Below, piece after piece: positions 21,499 to 29,598 of a stretch of 64,000 bases of DNA. Each line of letters starts with the position of its first letter. Position 1 is the stretch's first letter. Under the pieces are notes generated by a model. The model was not told where the DNA came from. It did no database searches and worked only from the letters and a program-made list of their open reading frames with translations. The position numbers were made by a program, and so were the translations under genes. Origin of the DNA: Planctomycetota bacterium (GTDB taxonomy: Bacteria > Planctomycetota > J058 > JAJDCQ01); assembly GCA_029260755.1 (NCBI GenBank), contig JAJDCQ010000073.1, positions 23,765 to 87,764 on the forward strand. Direction: 5' to 3'.

Positions 21499-21530
21499 GC
21501 GCTCTCTCCTGGGGATCTTCGATCTTCCAT

Positions 21531-24500
21531 CTAGGTCTTCGGTTTCAGCAGGCGCGGCAGGTCGTCGACCGCCTCGCGCAGTCGCCGCCACTTGCTGAGC
21601 GGCAGGGCGCCGCCGATCACGAGCTCGGCCACGCCGGCCCGGAACGTCGTCCCGGGGTCGGCGAAGGCGGCGCGGACCTCGGCGGCGCGCGTCTCCTGCG
21701 CTCGCTCGACCAGCCTCACGTACACCTGGCGGAGGGTGGGGTCGTCGAGCCTCTCGTCGCGCGACTCGATGTAGAACCAGAGCGACACCCGCGTGCCGCC
21801 GCCGAGCTGGATGAAGACGTCGCCCTCGAGGACGAACGTGCCTCCGGCGCCGAGCGGCTCGCCATTCACCGTCGTGTTGCCGCCTCCGCGCCGGGCGATC
21901 AGCCGGAACGCGCCGTCGCTGCCGAAGGCGATCGCGACGTGGCTGTCCTCGATTCCGGGCGCCTCGATCCGGATGTCGGCGCTCGGCGCGCTCCCGATCT
22001 CGAGCGTCTTCTTCTCGATCGGGAAGATCCGTCGCGTCTTCGGCGCGAACACGAGCAGGCGCGCCTTGTACTTCGCGACCGCCTCGTCGGCCTTGTTCGC
22101 GTCGGGCGCGAGGGCGGCCGTGTCGAAGAACTTCGTCATCGGCGGCGCGGCCTTGGGCCGGCGCTTCAGATAGAGAACGAGCGTCGTCACCGCGAGGCCG
22201 GCCATGAACGTCCAGCCCGCGTTTCCGGTGCCGCCGAGCGCGTTGACGATCCGCGAGACGAACGTCGCCGCCTCGGCGGGCCGGTCGGCGACGTCGATCC
22301 CGTAGGTCTCGAGGAGCTGGCTGAGGACCGGGCTCGCCACGGCGAAGAAGCCGGCCGCCTTGGTCGCGGTCTGGGCGACCGAGCGGGTCGGGATCGGGAT
22401 CTTGTCGACGACCTTGCCCTCGTAGTGGAGCTCGACGTAGGCGTCGTCGAAGTCGCCCTCGGCGATCGGCGTGACGTGGAAGCGACCCTCGGCCATCGCC
22501 GGGCGCGTGTCGACGTCGAGCTCGGGCGGCACGACGAGGCAGCCGGGGATGTGGGGAACGACCTTCACGAACGGGTCGCTCTCCTTGATCTTGAGACGCG
22601 TCTTGCTCTGCACCTGCTCGACCGCCTCGGCGACGATCTTCTCGACCTCGTGGAGGCTGAAGATCACGAGCATGGGGAAGGTGCGGTTGGGGTTCATCCG
22701 CGACCACCACCGGACCGTCGTCCGCCGCTCGTACGACTTCACGACGCGGGTGCCGCGGGCGCCGGTCTTGGTGGCGGCGGCGCCGCCCTTGGTGAGCTTC
22801 GCGTCTCTGTCCTTGCTCTGCTCCTGCATCTTCTCGATCGCGGCGCCGGCCGCGCCGATCGCCGCGCCCGCGGCGGCGCCGGCGAGGTCGGCCGCCGCGC
22901 CGAAGAGGGCGCCGATGCCGGGGCCGCCGCCGCGGGCGGCCTGCATCCTCGGTGCGGCGGCGACGGCGAAGCTCCGCTCCGCGGCCGACGAGCGGCGACG
23001 CGAGGCCGTCGGGCGCGGCGGCGGCGGCGGAGCGGACGCCGGCGGCAGCGCGGCCGGCGCTCCGTAGGGCGCTCCGTAGGGAGCGCCGCTCGGCGCCGCC
23101 GACGGGAGGTCGGGCCCCGACGCGCTCATCGCCGCGCGCGCCCGGGCGACCTGGGCGAGCACCTCGGGCGATGGACCGGGCGCGCCTCCGCCTCCGCCGG
23201 CTGCGCCGGGCACCGGCTCCCCGGAGCCGGGGGGCCCGTAGCCGGCCTGGGGCATGCCGAGGCTGGCCGAGAGCGAGCCTGACGGCAGGGCGCCGATCGG
23301 GCCGTCCATCAGGCTCCGGAACGTCGGTGGCGCGTCGGCCTCGTCACCGAACGGGTCGGCGCCGAACGGGTCGTCGCCGAACGGGTCATCGCCGAACGGG
23401 TCGTCGAAGGCGACCGGCGCGACGGAGAAGTCGTCCGAGGCGAGGTCCGCGGGCGCCGCCTGCGCGGGCGCGCCGAAGGGGGCGGCGGGCGGCGTCGGGG
23501 TCGCCGCGAACGGGTCGAGGCCCGACCATGCGCCGGCCTCGGCAGGCGGGGGAGCGTCCGCGCTCGGCCCTTCCGGCCACGAGAGATCCGGCTCGGGCTC
23601 GGGATGCTCCTCCTCCACCTCCCCGGGCCCGACGGCCGCGTGCACTCCGGTGTCCGACGCCATGAAGGCGCCGGTGTCGGCGGGGGATGGCTCGGGCTCG
23701 CCGGCGCCATCGAGGAGGAACTCGAGGTCGTCGAGGGCGTCCTTCTCGGAGCCGACCGGGGCGCCCTCGTCGATGGCGAGGTCGTCGTCGGGCTCGTCGA
23801 AGTGATACGTTCGGTACGCGACCTCCTTCTTCGCCTCGTTCCGCGGCTCGGACCGTTCGCGCTCCTGCTTCGCCGCGTCGTCTCCGTCGCGGCGTCGGTC
23901 CTCGCTCGCGCTCTCGTCCTCGTCGTCCTCGTCATCGACATCGAGGTCGACGTCGATGTCGTAGAGGGCGAGGAGCGCGTCCTCGATCGCGGACCGATTC
24001 GCGACGACCGCGATGATCCGGTCGCGACCGAGGATGAACCGGAGCGCCTCGAGCCTCTCGGGCGACGGGAGCTCCTCGACGGCGATGACGAGCGCGCCGC
24101 CGTCGAGCCGGATCGGGACGAGCCGATGCTCGGCCGCGACCGCGCCGTCGACGAGGGCGATCACCTCGGGCGGGATCGCGTCCCCCTCGAGCAGGTCGTC
24201 GAGGTCGATCGAGATCTCCGGGTCGGCCGCGGCGTCGTCGCGCTCCTCGAGGCGGAGCACGCGCGTGTCGTACCCGCAGATGCGGATGATGTCGTCGGCG
24301 CGGATGGCGATCGTGCGCGCGTTCGGCCCGAGGGCGACCTCGACGCCATCGCGGACGATGTGAAGCGGCTCCGCGCCGCCGAGATCGTGCAGTCGCCAGC
24401 GGCCCCGGTCGAAGACGAACCGGGCCCGCCTGCGTCCGATGTGACGGTCGGCCAGGTGGACCCGGCAGGACGGGTCCCGACCGAGGAAGAGCTCGTGGAA

Positions 24501-24620
24501 GGTGCCGGAGACCTCGGTCAGCCCGCCCTCGTCCTCGGTGAGGATGTCGAGCGCGATGAACGCCGCCGCAGGAGCTTCGTCGATCTCCGCAAGGGCCGTC
24601 GCCCCGACACGATCCGCCAC
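21531..24620 (-). CDS. Large FHA-domain protein with MshEN-like domain and a second C-terminal FHA
   Basis: The 1029-residue protein begins with an FHA-like domain (about 20-115: LGRDPSCRVHLADRHIGRRR, then WRLHDLG). A segment resembling the N-terminal domain of type II secretion ATPases follows (about 160-230: VIALVDGAVAAEHRLVPIRL and ALRFILGRDRIIAVVANR); such MshEN modules bind nucleotides or c-di-GMP in known cases. An acidic Pro/Asp linker contains a DDPFG repeat. A helical Ala/Gly stretch, a folded region and one membrane helix (GWTFMAGLAVTTLVLYL) come next. A second FHA domain lies near the C-terminus (TLEIGSAPSADIRIEAPGIE, NTTVNGEPL). FHA domains bind phosphothreonine, fitting the kinase-rich surroundings. 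The GTG start at 24620 follows AGGAGG. It heads a three-gene operon. Confidence 0.85.
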   Translation of the reverse strand: MADRVGATALAEIDEAPAAAFIALDILTEDEGGLTEVSGTFHELFLGRDPSCRVHLADRHIGRRRARFVFDRGRWRLHDLGGAEPLHIVRDGVEVALGPNARTIAIRADDIIRICGYDTRVLRLEERDDAAADPEISIDLDDLLEGDAIPPEVIALVDGAVAAEHRLVPIRLDGGALVIAVEELPSPERLEALRFILGRDRIIAVVANRSAIEDALLALYDIDVDLDVDDEDDEDESASEDRRRDGDDAAKQERERSEPRNEAKKEVAYRTYHFDEPDDDLAIDEGAPVGSEKDALDDLEFLLDGAGEPEPSPADTGAFMASDTGVHAAVGPGEVEEEHPEPEPDLSWPEGPSADAPPPAEAGAWSGLDPFAATPTPPAAPFGAPAQAAPADLASDDFSVAPVAFDDPFGDDPFGDDPFGADPFGDEADAPPTFRSLMDGPIGALPSGSLSASLGMPQAGYGPPGSGEPVPGAAGGGGGAPGPSPEVLAQVARARAAMSASGPDLPSAAPSGAPYGAPYGAPAALPPASAPPPPPRPTASRRRSSAAERSFAVAAAPRMQAARGGGPGIGALFGAAADLAGAAAGAAIGAAGAAIEKMQEQSKDRDAKLTKGGAAATKTGARGTRVVKSYERRTTVRWWSRMNPNRTFPMLVIFSLHEVEKIVAEAVEQVQSKTRLKIKESDPFVKVVPHIPGCLVVPPELDVDTRPAMAEGRFHVTPIAEGDFDDAYVELHYEGKVVDKIPIPTRSVAQTATKAAGFFAVASPVLSQLLETYGIDVADRPAEAATFVSRIVNALGGTGNAGWTFMAGLAVTTLVLYLKRRPKAAPPMTKFFDTAALAPDANKADEAVAKYKARLLVFAPKTRRIFPIEKKTLEIGSAPSADIRIEAPGIEDSHVAIAFGSDGAFRLIARRGGGNTTVNGEPLGAGGTFVLEGDVFIQLGGGTRVSLWFYIESRDERLDDPTLRQVYVRLVERAQETRAAEVRAAFADPGTTFRAGVAELVIGGALPLSKWRRLREAVDDLPRLLKPKT
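23347..23402. repeat. 15-bp tandem units encoding DDPFG in the FHA protein
   Basis: Four near-identical 15-bp units sharing CCGAACGGGTC begin at 23347, 23362, 23377 and 23392. They encode a repeated Asp-Asp-Pro-Phe-Gly linker. Confidence 0.85.
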
Positions 24621-24874
24621 GCGTCCTCCTCTCGCCCGACCGGGCGCAGCCCATGGTAGATCGACCCCCGAGGGCCCGCCAGGCCGGGGCGGTGCCCTCC
24701 AGCTCCGAGGACGCTCGGGCGCGGGTCGGCGTGTCGGATCGGCCGGGCTTCTCCGACGCGATGCCAGTCGTTGCTGGAGTTACGCCGAGGGGAGCCGGGC
24801 GCGTCGTCTGGATCTCCGGCGCCGCCGACGGATAGGGTGGGGCGAGCGCCGCGCCCAGACCTGGAGCCTTCGCG

Positions 24875-25576
24875 ATGACCGAGTCGAGCGAGACCCCCTC
24901 CGACGCCCCGCCCCGGTTCGTCCCGCTGCCGTTCGAGCGGCTCGCCGAGGACGAGATGCGACGCCGGGCGACGGCGTTCCACGCCGAGATGAACCGTCGC
25001 CGGACGGTGCGCGACTTCAGCCGCGATCCGGTGCCGCTCGACGTCATCCGCTCGGCGATTCGGACCGCGGGCACGGCGCCATCGGGCGCGCACCTCCAGC
25101 CGTGGCACTTCGCCGTCGTCACCGACGGCGAGCTGAAGCGCCGGATCCGCGAGGCCGCCGAGGCCGAGGAGAGGAAGAGCTACGAGGAGCGCTTCCCGCC
25201 CGAGTGGCTGGCCGTCCTCGCCCCCCTTGGCACCGACGAGGTGAAGGCGCACATCGAGGACGCCCCCGTCCTGATCGTCGTCTTCGCCGAGCGGACGCCG
25301 CCGCCCGGGTCGGGTCGGACGCGCAACTACTACGTGACCGAGTCGGTCGGGCTGGCGACCGGGCTGCTGATCGCGGCGCTCCACCGGGCGGGCCTGGCGA
25401 CCCTGACGCACACGCCCAACCCGATGGGCTTCCTCCGGGAGCTCCTCGGCCGCCCGCCGAACGAGACGGCGTTCGTCCTGCTCCCCGTCGGCTACCCGGC
25501 CGAGGGGGCGCGGGTGCCCGACCTCAACCGGAAGCCGCTCGAGGGGATCATGACGTGGCACGGGCCCGCGATCTGA
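24875..25576 (+). CDS. Nitroreductase-family flavoprotein, iodotyrosine-deiodinase-like
   Basis: The 233-residue protein carries the FMN-binding nitroreductase signature RRTVRDFSRDPVPLDVIRSA followed by AGTAPSGAHLQPWHFAVV. This form is typical of the IYD/BluB branch. A C-terminal LTHTPNPMGFLRELLGRP stretch and VLLPVGYPAEGA match the same branch. IYD enzymes reductively dehalogenate halotyrosines using FMN; other members reduce nitro groups or quinones, so the substrate is open. It is divergent from the FHA operon and lies 46 nt before a TetR gene on the same strand. An operator-like palindrome sits in that gap. Confidence 0.85.
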   Translation: MTESSETPSDAPPRFVPLPFERLAEDEMRRRATAFHAEMNRRRTVRDFSRDPVPLDVIRSAIRTAGTAPSGAHLQPWHFAVVTDGELKRRIREAAEAEERKSYEERFPPEWLAVLAPLGTDEVKAHIEDAPVLIVVFAERTPPPGSGRTRNYYVTESVGLATGLLIAALHRAGLATLTHTPNPMGFLRELLGRPPNETAFVLLPVGYPAEGARVPDLNRKPLEGIMTWHGPAI

Positions 25577-25592
25577 CTTTCTCCTGGCTGAT

Positions 25593-25615
25593 TGACCAAA
25601 AATCGAATATGGTCA
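25593..25615. promoter_or_regulatory. TetR operator-like palindrome in front of the tetR gene
   Basis: This is a 23-bp A/T-rich site with perfect TGACCA and TGGTCA half-sites separated by 11 bp, ending 7 bp before the TetR start codon. A second site of identical length and start, TGACCAAAAA...GTCA, lies before the SDR gene. Autorepression is the likely meaning. Confidence 0.65.
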
Positions 25616-25622
25616 TTTCGTC

Positions 25623-26225
25623 ATGAACGTGGACAAGCGAGATCGGATCCTGAAGCAGGCGGCGGCCGCGTTCGCCCGCTTCGGCTTCCGGAAGACGACG
25701 ATGAGCGAGATCGCCCGGGCCGCGGGCGTCGCGAAGGGATCGCTCTACCACGCCGCCGAGTCCAAGGAGGAGCTCTTCTACAAGGTGCTCGAGCGCGAGG
25801 TCGACGGCTGGGTCGATGAGGCCCGGGCCCGGATCGACCCCGACGTGCCCGCGGACCGGACGCTCCGGGCGATGAGCGAGGCGGGCTTCGGCTCGCTCGA
25901 GAAGCGACCGCTCATCCGGTCGCTTCTGGTCGGGGAGGCGAGCGCCGAGCTGCCGGACTGGTCGGACGCGTTCGCCGACCTCCGTCGCCGCGGCGCCCGG
26001 AACGTCGTCGAGGCGCTCGAGGTCGGCGTGCGACAGCGGCGCTTCCGGAAGGATCTCGACGTCGAGATCGTGGCGAGCCTCCTCCAGGAGATGCAGGTCG
26101 CCACCTACATGTTCCACACCCGCGGGAAGGGGGCGAAGGCGCGCCTCGCGCGCCGGCGCCAGGTCGGCCTCGAGGTCGTCCTCCACGGGATCGCACGATC
26201 GGGGCGGCGCTCGTCGGGCCTCTAG
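25623..26225 (+). CDS. TetR/AcrR-family transcriptional regulator
   Basis: The 200-residue protein has an N-terminal TetR helix-turn-helix (RILKQAAAAFARFGFRKTTM, SEIARAAGVAKGSLYHAAES, KEELFYKVLE) and an all-helical ligand and dimerisation domain. The start codon follows an A/T-rich gap that contains a palindrome. Matching sites before this gene and before the downstream SDR suggest it represses itself and the SDR. The effector is unknown; genes of this layout often respond to a lipophilic or aromatic compound. Confidence 0.9.
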   Translation: MNVDKRDRILKQAAAAFARFGFRKTTMSEIARAAGVAKGSLYHAAESKEELFYKVLEREVDGWVDEARARIDPDVPADRTLRAMSEAGFGSLEKRPLIRSLLVGEASAELPDWSDAFADLRRRGARNVVEALEVGVRQRRFRKDLDVEIVASLLQEMQVATYMFHTRGKGAKARLARRRQVGLEVVLHGIARSGRRSSGL

Positions 26226-26261
26226 GTCCCCTGACGCCCTCCCCTTTTTTTCGATCGGAAA

Positions 26262-26284
26262 TGACCAAAAAACCATATCAGTCA
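26262..26284. promoter_or_regulatory. Second TetR operator-like site, before the SDR gene
   Basis: This 23-bp site begins TGACCAAAAA and ends CAGTCA, with outer TGAC/GTCA arms. It matches the site at 25593-25615 in length, A-tract and half-sites, though its right arm is imperfect. It lies about 47 bp before the SDR start codon. Confidence 0.6.
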
Positions 26285-26330
26285 CAAAGGCTAGCTGCGA
26301 AAGCGCCAGAGAAGAAAGAGAGAGAGAGTC

Positions 26331-27143
26331 ATGCAGGTCCGAGATCGACACGTCGCCGTCACCGGCGCCTCCTCCGGCATCGGGGCGGCCATCGCCGCGG
26401 AGATGGCCGCGCACGGCGCGCGGGTCACCCTCGTCGCCCGGCGCGAGGAGCGGCTCCGGGAGCTGGCGACGACGCTCGCGCGCGATCACGGCACCGAGAG
26501 CTTCGTCGCCGTGGCCGACCTCGCCCGGCTCGAGACGTCGACCGACTGGATCGAGGAGGCGCGCGCGGCGCTCGGGCCGATCGACGTCCTCGTCAACAAC
26601 GCCGGCGTGCAGGTGATCGCCGCGACCGCACGGGTCGACCCAGACGAAGGCGAGCGGTCGGTCGCCCTCAACCTCCTCGCGCCGCTCCGGGCGACGCGGG
26701 TCGTGTTGCCCGGCATGCTCGAGCGCGGCGACGGCGTGATCGTCAACGTGACATCGATGGCGGCCCTGGCCCCGACCCCGCGGATGACCTACTACAACGC
26801 GGGGAAGGCGGGCCTCGCCGGCGCGTCCGAGGCGCTCCGCGGCGAGCTCCGGAAGACGGGCGTCGACGTCGTGACCGTCTATCCCGGGATCATCGCCGAG
26901 ACCGAGATGGCGCAGGACGGCCTCGCCGCCTACGCGTCGTCCACGATGCTCGCGCTCCAGCCTCGCGGGACGGCGCGCAGCCTCGCCGGGCACGTGCGCC
27001 GCGCCGTGGAGCGCCGCCGGGCGCGGGTCGTCTACCCGCGCGCGAACGGTCTCGCCCGGACGTTCCCGACGTTCACCCGCTGGTTGATGGATCGCTTCAC
27101 GCCCGACCTCGCCTCCGACGGGCTCGCGCGGGCGGTGAGCTGA
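26331..27143 (+). CDS. Short-chain dehydrogenase/reductase (SDR)
   Basis: The 270-residue protein is a classical SDR. The cofactor motif TGASSGIG lies near residue 10-17, NNAG near 88, and the catalytic set is Ser (VNVTSMAAL) with Tyr-x-x-x-Lys (YNAGK). The cofactor is NAD(P)H. The C-terminal extension (RRARVVYPRANGLARTFPTF) resembles SDRs acting on lipid-like or hydrophobic substrates. It probably forms a regulon with the TetR gene upstream, whose operator-like site is duplicated in front of this gene. A purine-rich stretch (AAGAAAGAGAGAGAG) acts as a weak ribosome site. Confidence 0.9.
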   Translation: MQVRDRHVAVTGASSGIGAAIAAEMAAHGARVTLVARREERLRELATTLARDHGTESFVAVADLARLETSTDWIEEARAALGPIDVLVNNAGVQVIAATARVDPDEGERSVALNLLAPLRATRVVLPGMLERGDGVIVNVTSMAALAPTPRMTYYNAGKAGLAGASEALRGELRKTGVDVVTVYPGIIAETEMAQDGLAAYASSTMLALQPRGTARSLAGHVRRAVERRRARVVYPRANGLARTFPTFTRWLMDRFTPDLASDGLARAVS

Positions 27144-27179
27144 TGGCGAGGGGTTGGTTCACCGCCTTCCCGTGAGATC

Positions 27180-27316
27180 CGTTCCAGGAACGAGGGAATC
27201 TCACGCAAAGGCGCAAAGGCGCAAAGGAGCGTTGCTGTGCGCCGAGATCCGGCTCCGGCAGGGCCCCTTTGCGCCTTTGCGCCTTTGCGTGAGCTATTCT
27301 TCGTTCCAGGAACGAG
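27180..27316. repeat. Inverted repeat of CAAAGGCG-type units flanked by GTTCCAGGAAC palindromes
   Basis: Two perfect 28-bp arms (27200-27227 and 27266-27293) are reverse complements. Each has CTCACG next to three CAAAGG units. Both ends of the element carry the same palindromic CGTTCCAGGAACG (27180-27192 and 27302-27314). The centre is unrelated spacer. It lies between convergent genes and could fold into a long cruciform or RNA hairpin in either direction. Similar CGCAAAGGCGCAAAG elements are common in intergenic DNA of many bacteria. No transposase gene is present. Confidence 0.85.
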
Positions 27317-27317
27317 A

Positions 27318-27351
27318 CCGGGCCCCTCCTTCCATCGAAGAAGAGGCCCGG
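27318..27351 (-). terminator. Hairpin terminator for the redoxin-Cu monooxygenase gene
   Basis: On the minus strand a 14-bp stem with two G-U wobbles (core CCGGGCC/GGCCCGG) and a 6-nt loop follows the stop codon at 27401 by about 50 nt. A short U-rich stretch (UCUCGUUCC) comes after it. The pairing is complete only on the minus strand, which supports its orientation. Confidence 0.55.
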
Positions 27352-27400
27352 AACGGCCGAGGAAGCCGTGGCGTCCTCGGCGTCGGCGATCGAAGCGTCG

Positions 27401-29407
27401 TTAGTAGTACTTCTTCTTCGCCGGCTTCTTCTTCTCGGGAGCCGGCGTCTCCGGCGCCGGCTTCGGCGTCTTCTTGCCGGTCAGGCGCTCGCGCCGCTCC
27501 TTCTGCTTGCGCGCCCGCCGCTCCATCTCCTCGCCGATGAACGCCTGGATCATCGCCTGCCGGATCGGCTCCATGTGGGCGGGATCCTCGACGACGACGT
27601 TGATGAAGTCGAAGCACATCTCGTCGAAGCTCTCCTCGCCGAAGCGCACGCGCGTCGGCGGGTCGCTCGGGTTGTCGGCGTTGTCCTTGCTGTTGTCGTA
27701 GCGGGCCCAGAGCTTGAGCTTCGTTCCGGCGGGGAGCTTCACCGACTCGCGGTAGAGGTACTGGCCCTGCCAGCGGAAGTTCCAGTCGTCGATGTACATC
27801 AGCTCGAGGACCTCGCCGTCGGGCAGCTCTGCCCAGATCCGCATCTCCTTGCCGAGGTAGTGCATGTGGGGCGCGTTGCCGATCAGCTCGACCGGCTTCG
27901 GCAGCGTCATCTCGCTCGTCTTGATGTAGTTCTTCTCGCCGGGCGGGATGTCGATGTCGCGCGCGCCGAGGACGATGCCCTCGAGCTTGCGGTTGTCGGT
28001 GTTCTTCGCGAAGTAGATCCCGATCCGGCTCTTGTCCTTCGCGGCCTTCCCGCTCGGGTGATAGTGGAGCTGGAGGACCACGTCGGCCGACTTCTTCACG
28101 TAGCGCGCGATGCCGTCGGGGAGGAGGGTCGGTGGCGACCCGGGGGCGAAGCCGCCGAGCGCGCCCGAGGGGTTGAACCCGATCCCGCCGAAGCCCGGGT
28201 AGCCGGGGCCGTCGTGCTGGGCGTCGAGGCGACGGGCGCGGCGCTCGTCGTCGAGGAACGCGATCGCGTGGTGGACGACGCTCGGAGCGCCCGGCTTGAA
28301 CTCGAAGCCGATCACCTGCTTGTCGCCATCGAGGTTCATCGGGAGGACGAAGTTGCGGAAGTCGTCGGGGCCGTCGGCCTTGACCGCGTAGGCCTCGTCC
28401 ATCTCGATGATCAGGTCCGGCTCGCCGAGGCGCCAGCCGTCGGGGAAGGACGGCATGGTCGGCAGGTCGTCGTCGTGGCCCTTCGGCGCGTCGGCCTCGG
28501 CCCACGCCTCGAGGATCGCGACCTCGTCGGCGTGGAGGCTCGACTCGTCGAGGAACTCGCCGTGGCCCTTCTTCGGCTGCCAGGGCGGCATGAGCCGGTT
28601 CGAGACGACGACGTCGATCATGTCGGCGCGCCGAGCGGCATCCTCGTAGCTGGTCAGGGTGAACGGCGCGATCTCGCCGTCGCGGTGGCAGCTCATGCAG
28701 CTCGTCGCGAGGATCGGCGCGACGTCCCGGGTGTAGCTGACCTTCGGCTGTCCCTCGGGGCGACGCTCGCCCTCCCAGACGCAGCCGACCGCGTCGGTGA
28801 CCGGCGTCGCGATCTCTTCGCCGGTCGCGGCGGCCTGGATCGCGTCCGCGAGCCAGCTGTGCTTGGCCCCGGCGGGCTTCGGCTTGGTGACCGCGTCCCA
28901 GCCGTCGTCGATCGCGCCGCGGTAGACGATCCGGTCATCGGAGCCCACGACGAACGCCTCGGGGACGGTGCTCGGGGCGAGCGCCGCGCCGAGGATCCCC
29001 GAGCCGTCGAAGACGACCGGGAACTCGACCGCGTACTCGGCCATGTGCGCGCGCGCCTCGGCGGCCGTCACGAAGCGGTCCGAGATCACCGCGATGAGCT
29101 GGGCGCCGGCCGCGTCGGCCGTCTTCGCGAGCGCGTTCAGCTTCGGCACGCTCCGGTTGCTGATCGGGCACTCGGTCCCGATGAAGACGAACGCCGTCGG
29201 CTGGGTCCAGTCGCGCGACCCGACGGTGATGATGGTGCCGTCGAGCGCCAGGAGTCTCCGTCCCATCAGCCCGGCCGGCTCGGTCGGGAGCGTTCGCGCA
29301 CCCGGAGTGACGTCGTCGCCTTCGCCGCCGGTTGCTTCGGCGACGACGAGCGTCGTGACCAAGGCGAGGGCGACCCCGCCGATGACGGTCGTGCGCAGCG
29401 TTGCCAT
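27401..29407 (-). CDS. Exported redoxin - cytochrome c - copper type II monooxygenase fusion
   Basis: The 668-residue protein starts at ATG 29407, with GAGGT upstream and a signal peptide (VIGGVALALVTTLVVAEA). Residues about 45-190 are a thioredoxin/AhpC-like redoxin with one active cysteine (C80 in TECPIS). A cytochrome c haem motif C237-M-S-C240-H241 follows. The C-terminal half resembles copper type II ascorbate-dependent monooxygenases, with VVHHAIAFLDDE, LQLHYHPSG and APHMHYLGKEM supplying histidine ligands. Fusions of this order are seen in Planctomycetota and a few other phyla. The haem may feed electrons to the copper centre outside the cytoplasm; the substrate is unknown. The Lys-rich C-terminus (KKKPAKKKYY) is unusual. 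Confidence 0.88.
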   Translation of the reverse strand: MATLRTTVIGGVALALVTTLVVAEATGGEGDDVTPGARTLPTEPAGLMGRRLLALDGTIITVGSRDWTQPTAFVFIGTECPISNRSVPKLNALAKTADAAGAQLIAVISDRFVTAAEARAHMAEYAVEFPVVFDGSGILGAALAPSTVPEAFVVGSDDRIVYRGAIDDGWDAVTKPKPAGAKHSWLADAIQAAATGEEIATPVTDAVGCVWEGERRPEGQPKVSYTRDVAPILATSCMSCHRDGEIAPFTLTSYEDAARRADMIDVVVSNRLMPPWQPKKGHGEFLDESSLHADEVAILEAWAEADAPKGHDDDLPTMPSFPDGWRLGEPDLIIEMDEAYAVKADGPDDFRNFVLPMNLDGDKQVIGFEFKPGAPSVVHHAIAFLDDERRARRLDAQHDGPGYPGFGGIGFNPSGALGGFAPGSPPTLLPDGIARYVKKSADVVLQLHYHPSGKAAKDKSRIGIYFAKNTDNRKLEGIVLGARDIDIPPGEKNYIKTSEMTLPKPVELIGNAPHMHYLGKEMRIWAELPDGEVLELMYIDDWNFRWQGQYLYRESVKLPAGTKLKLWARYDNSKDNADNPSDPPTRVRFGEESFDEMCFDFINVVVEDPAHMEPIRQAMIQAFIGEEMERRARKQKERRERLTGKKTPKPAPETPAPEKKKPAKKKYY

Positions 29408-29598
29408 GCTGTTACCTCTTTTCGAAGACCGTGGCCCGCGAAGGCGGACCTTCCCTCTGGGAGGTACCGACTCTGGAGCTGAGTTGGTTTCACACTGTTT
29501 CCCAAGCATCATACGGACGAGACCCCATTGGCCGTTTGATACCCGTACCACGCCCTGACACCATCGGGCGACGACGGACCGGCCCTGGAGACGCTCAC

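Noticed and set aside
27181..27316. Insertion sequence or CRISPR interpretation of the CAAAGG element
   Set aside because: No transposase, no spacers and no target-site duplication beyond the palindromic ends; kept as an intergenic repeat only.
29484..29512. Candidate plus-strand promoter TTGGTT-17-CATCAT before the kinase at 29599
   Set aside because: The -10 box is weak (4 of 6) and an overlapping minus-strand box is equally possible, so I did not list it as a feature.
29408..29551. Upstream start at 29551 for the redoxin-monooxygenase gene
   Set aside because: The additional 48 residues precede a typical signal peptide and overlap the divergent promoter region.
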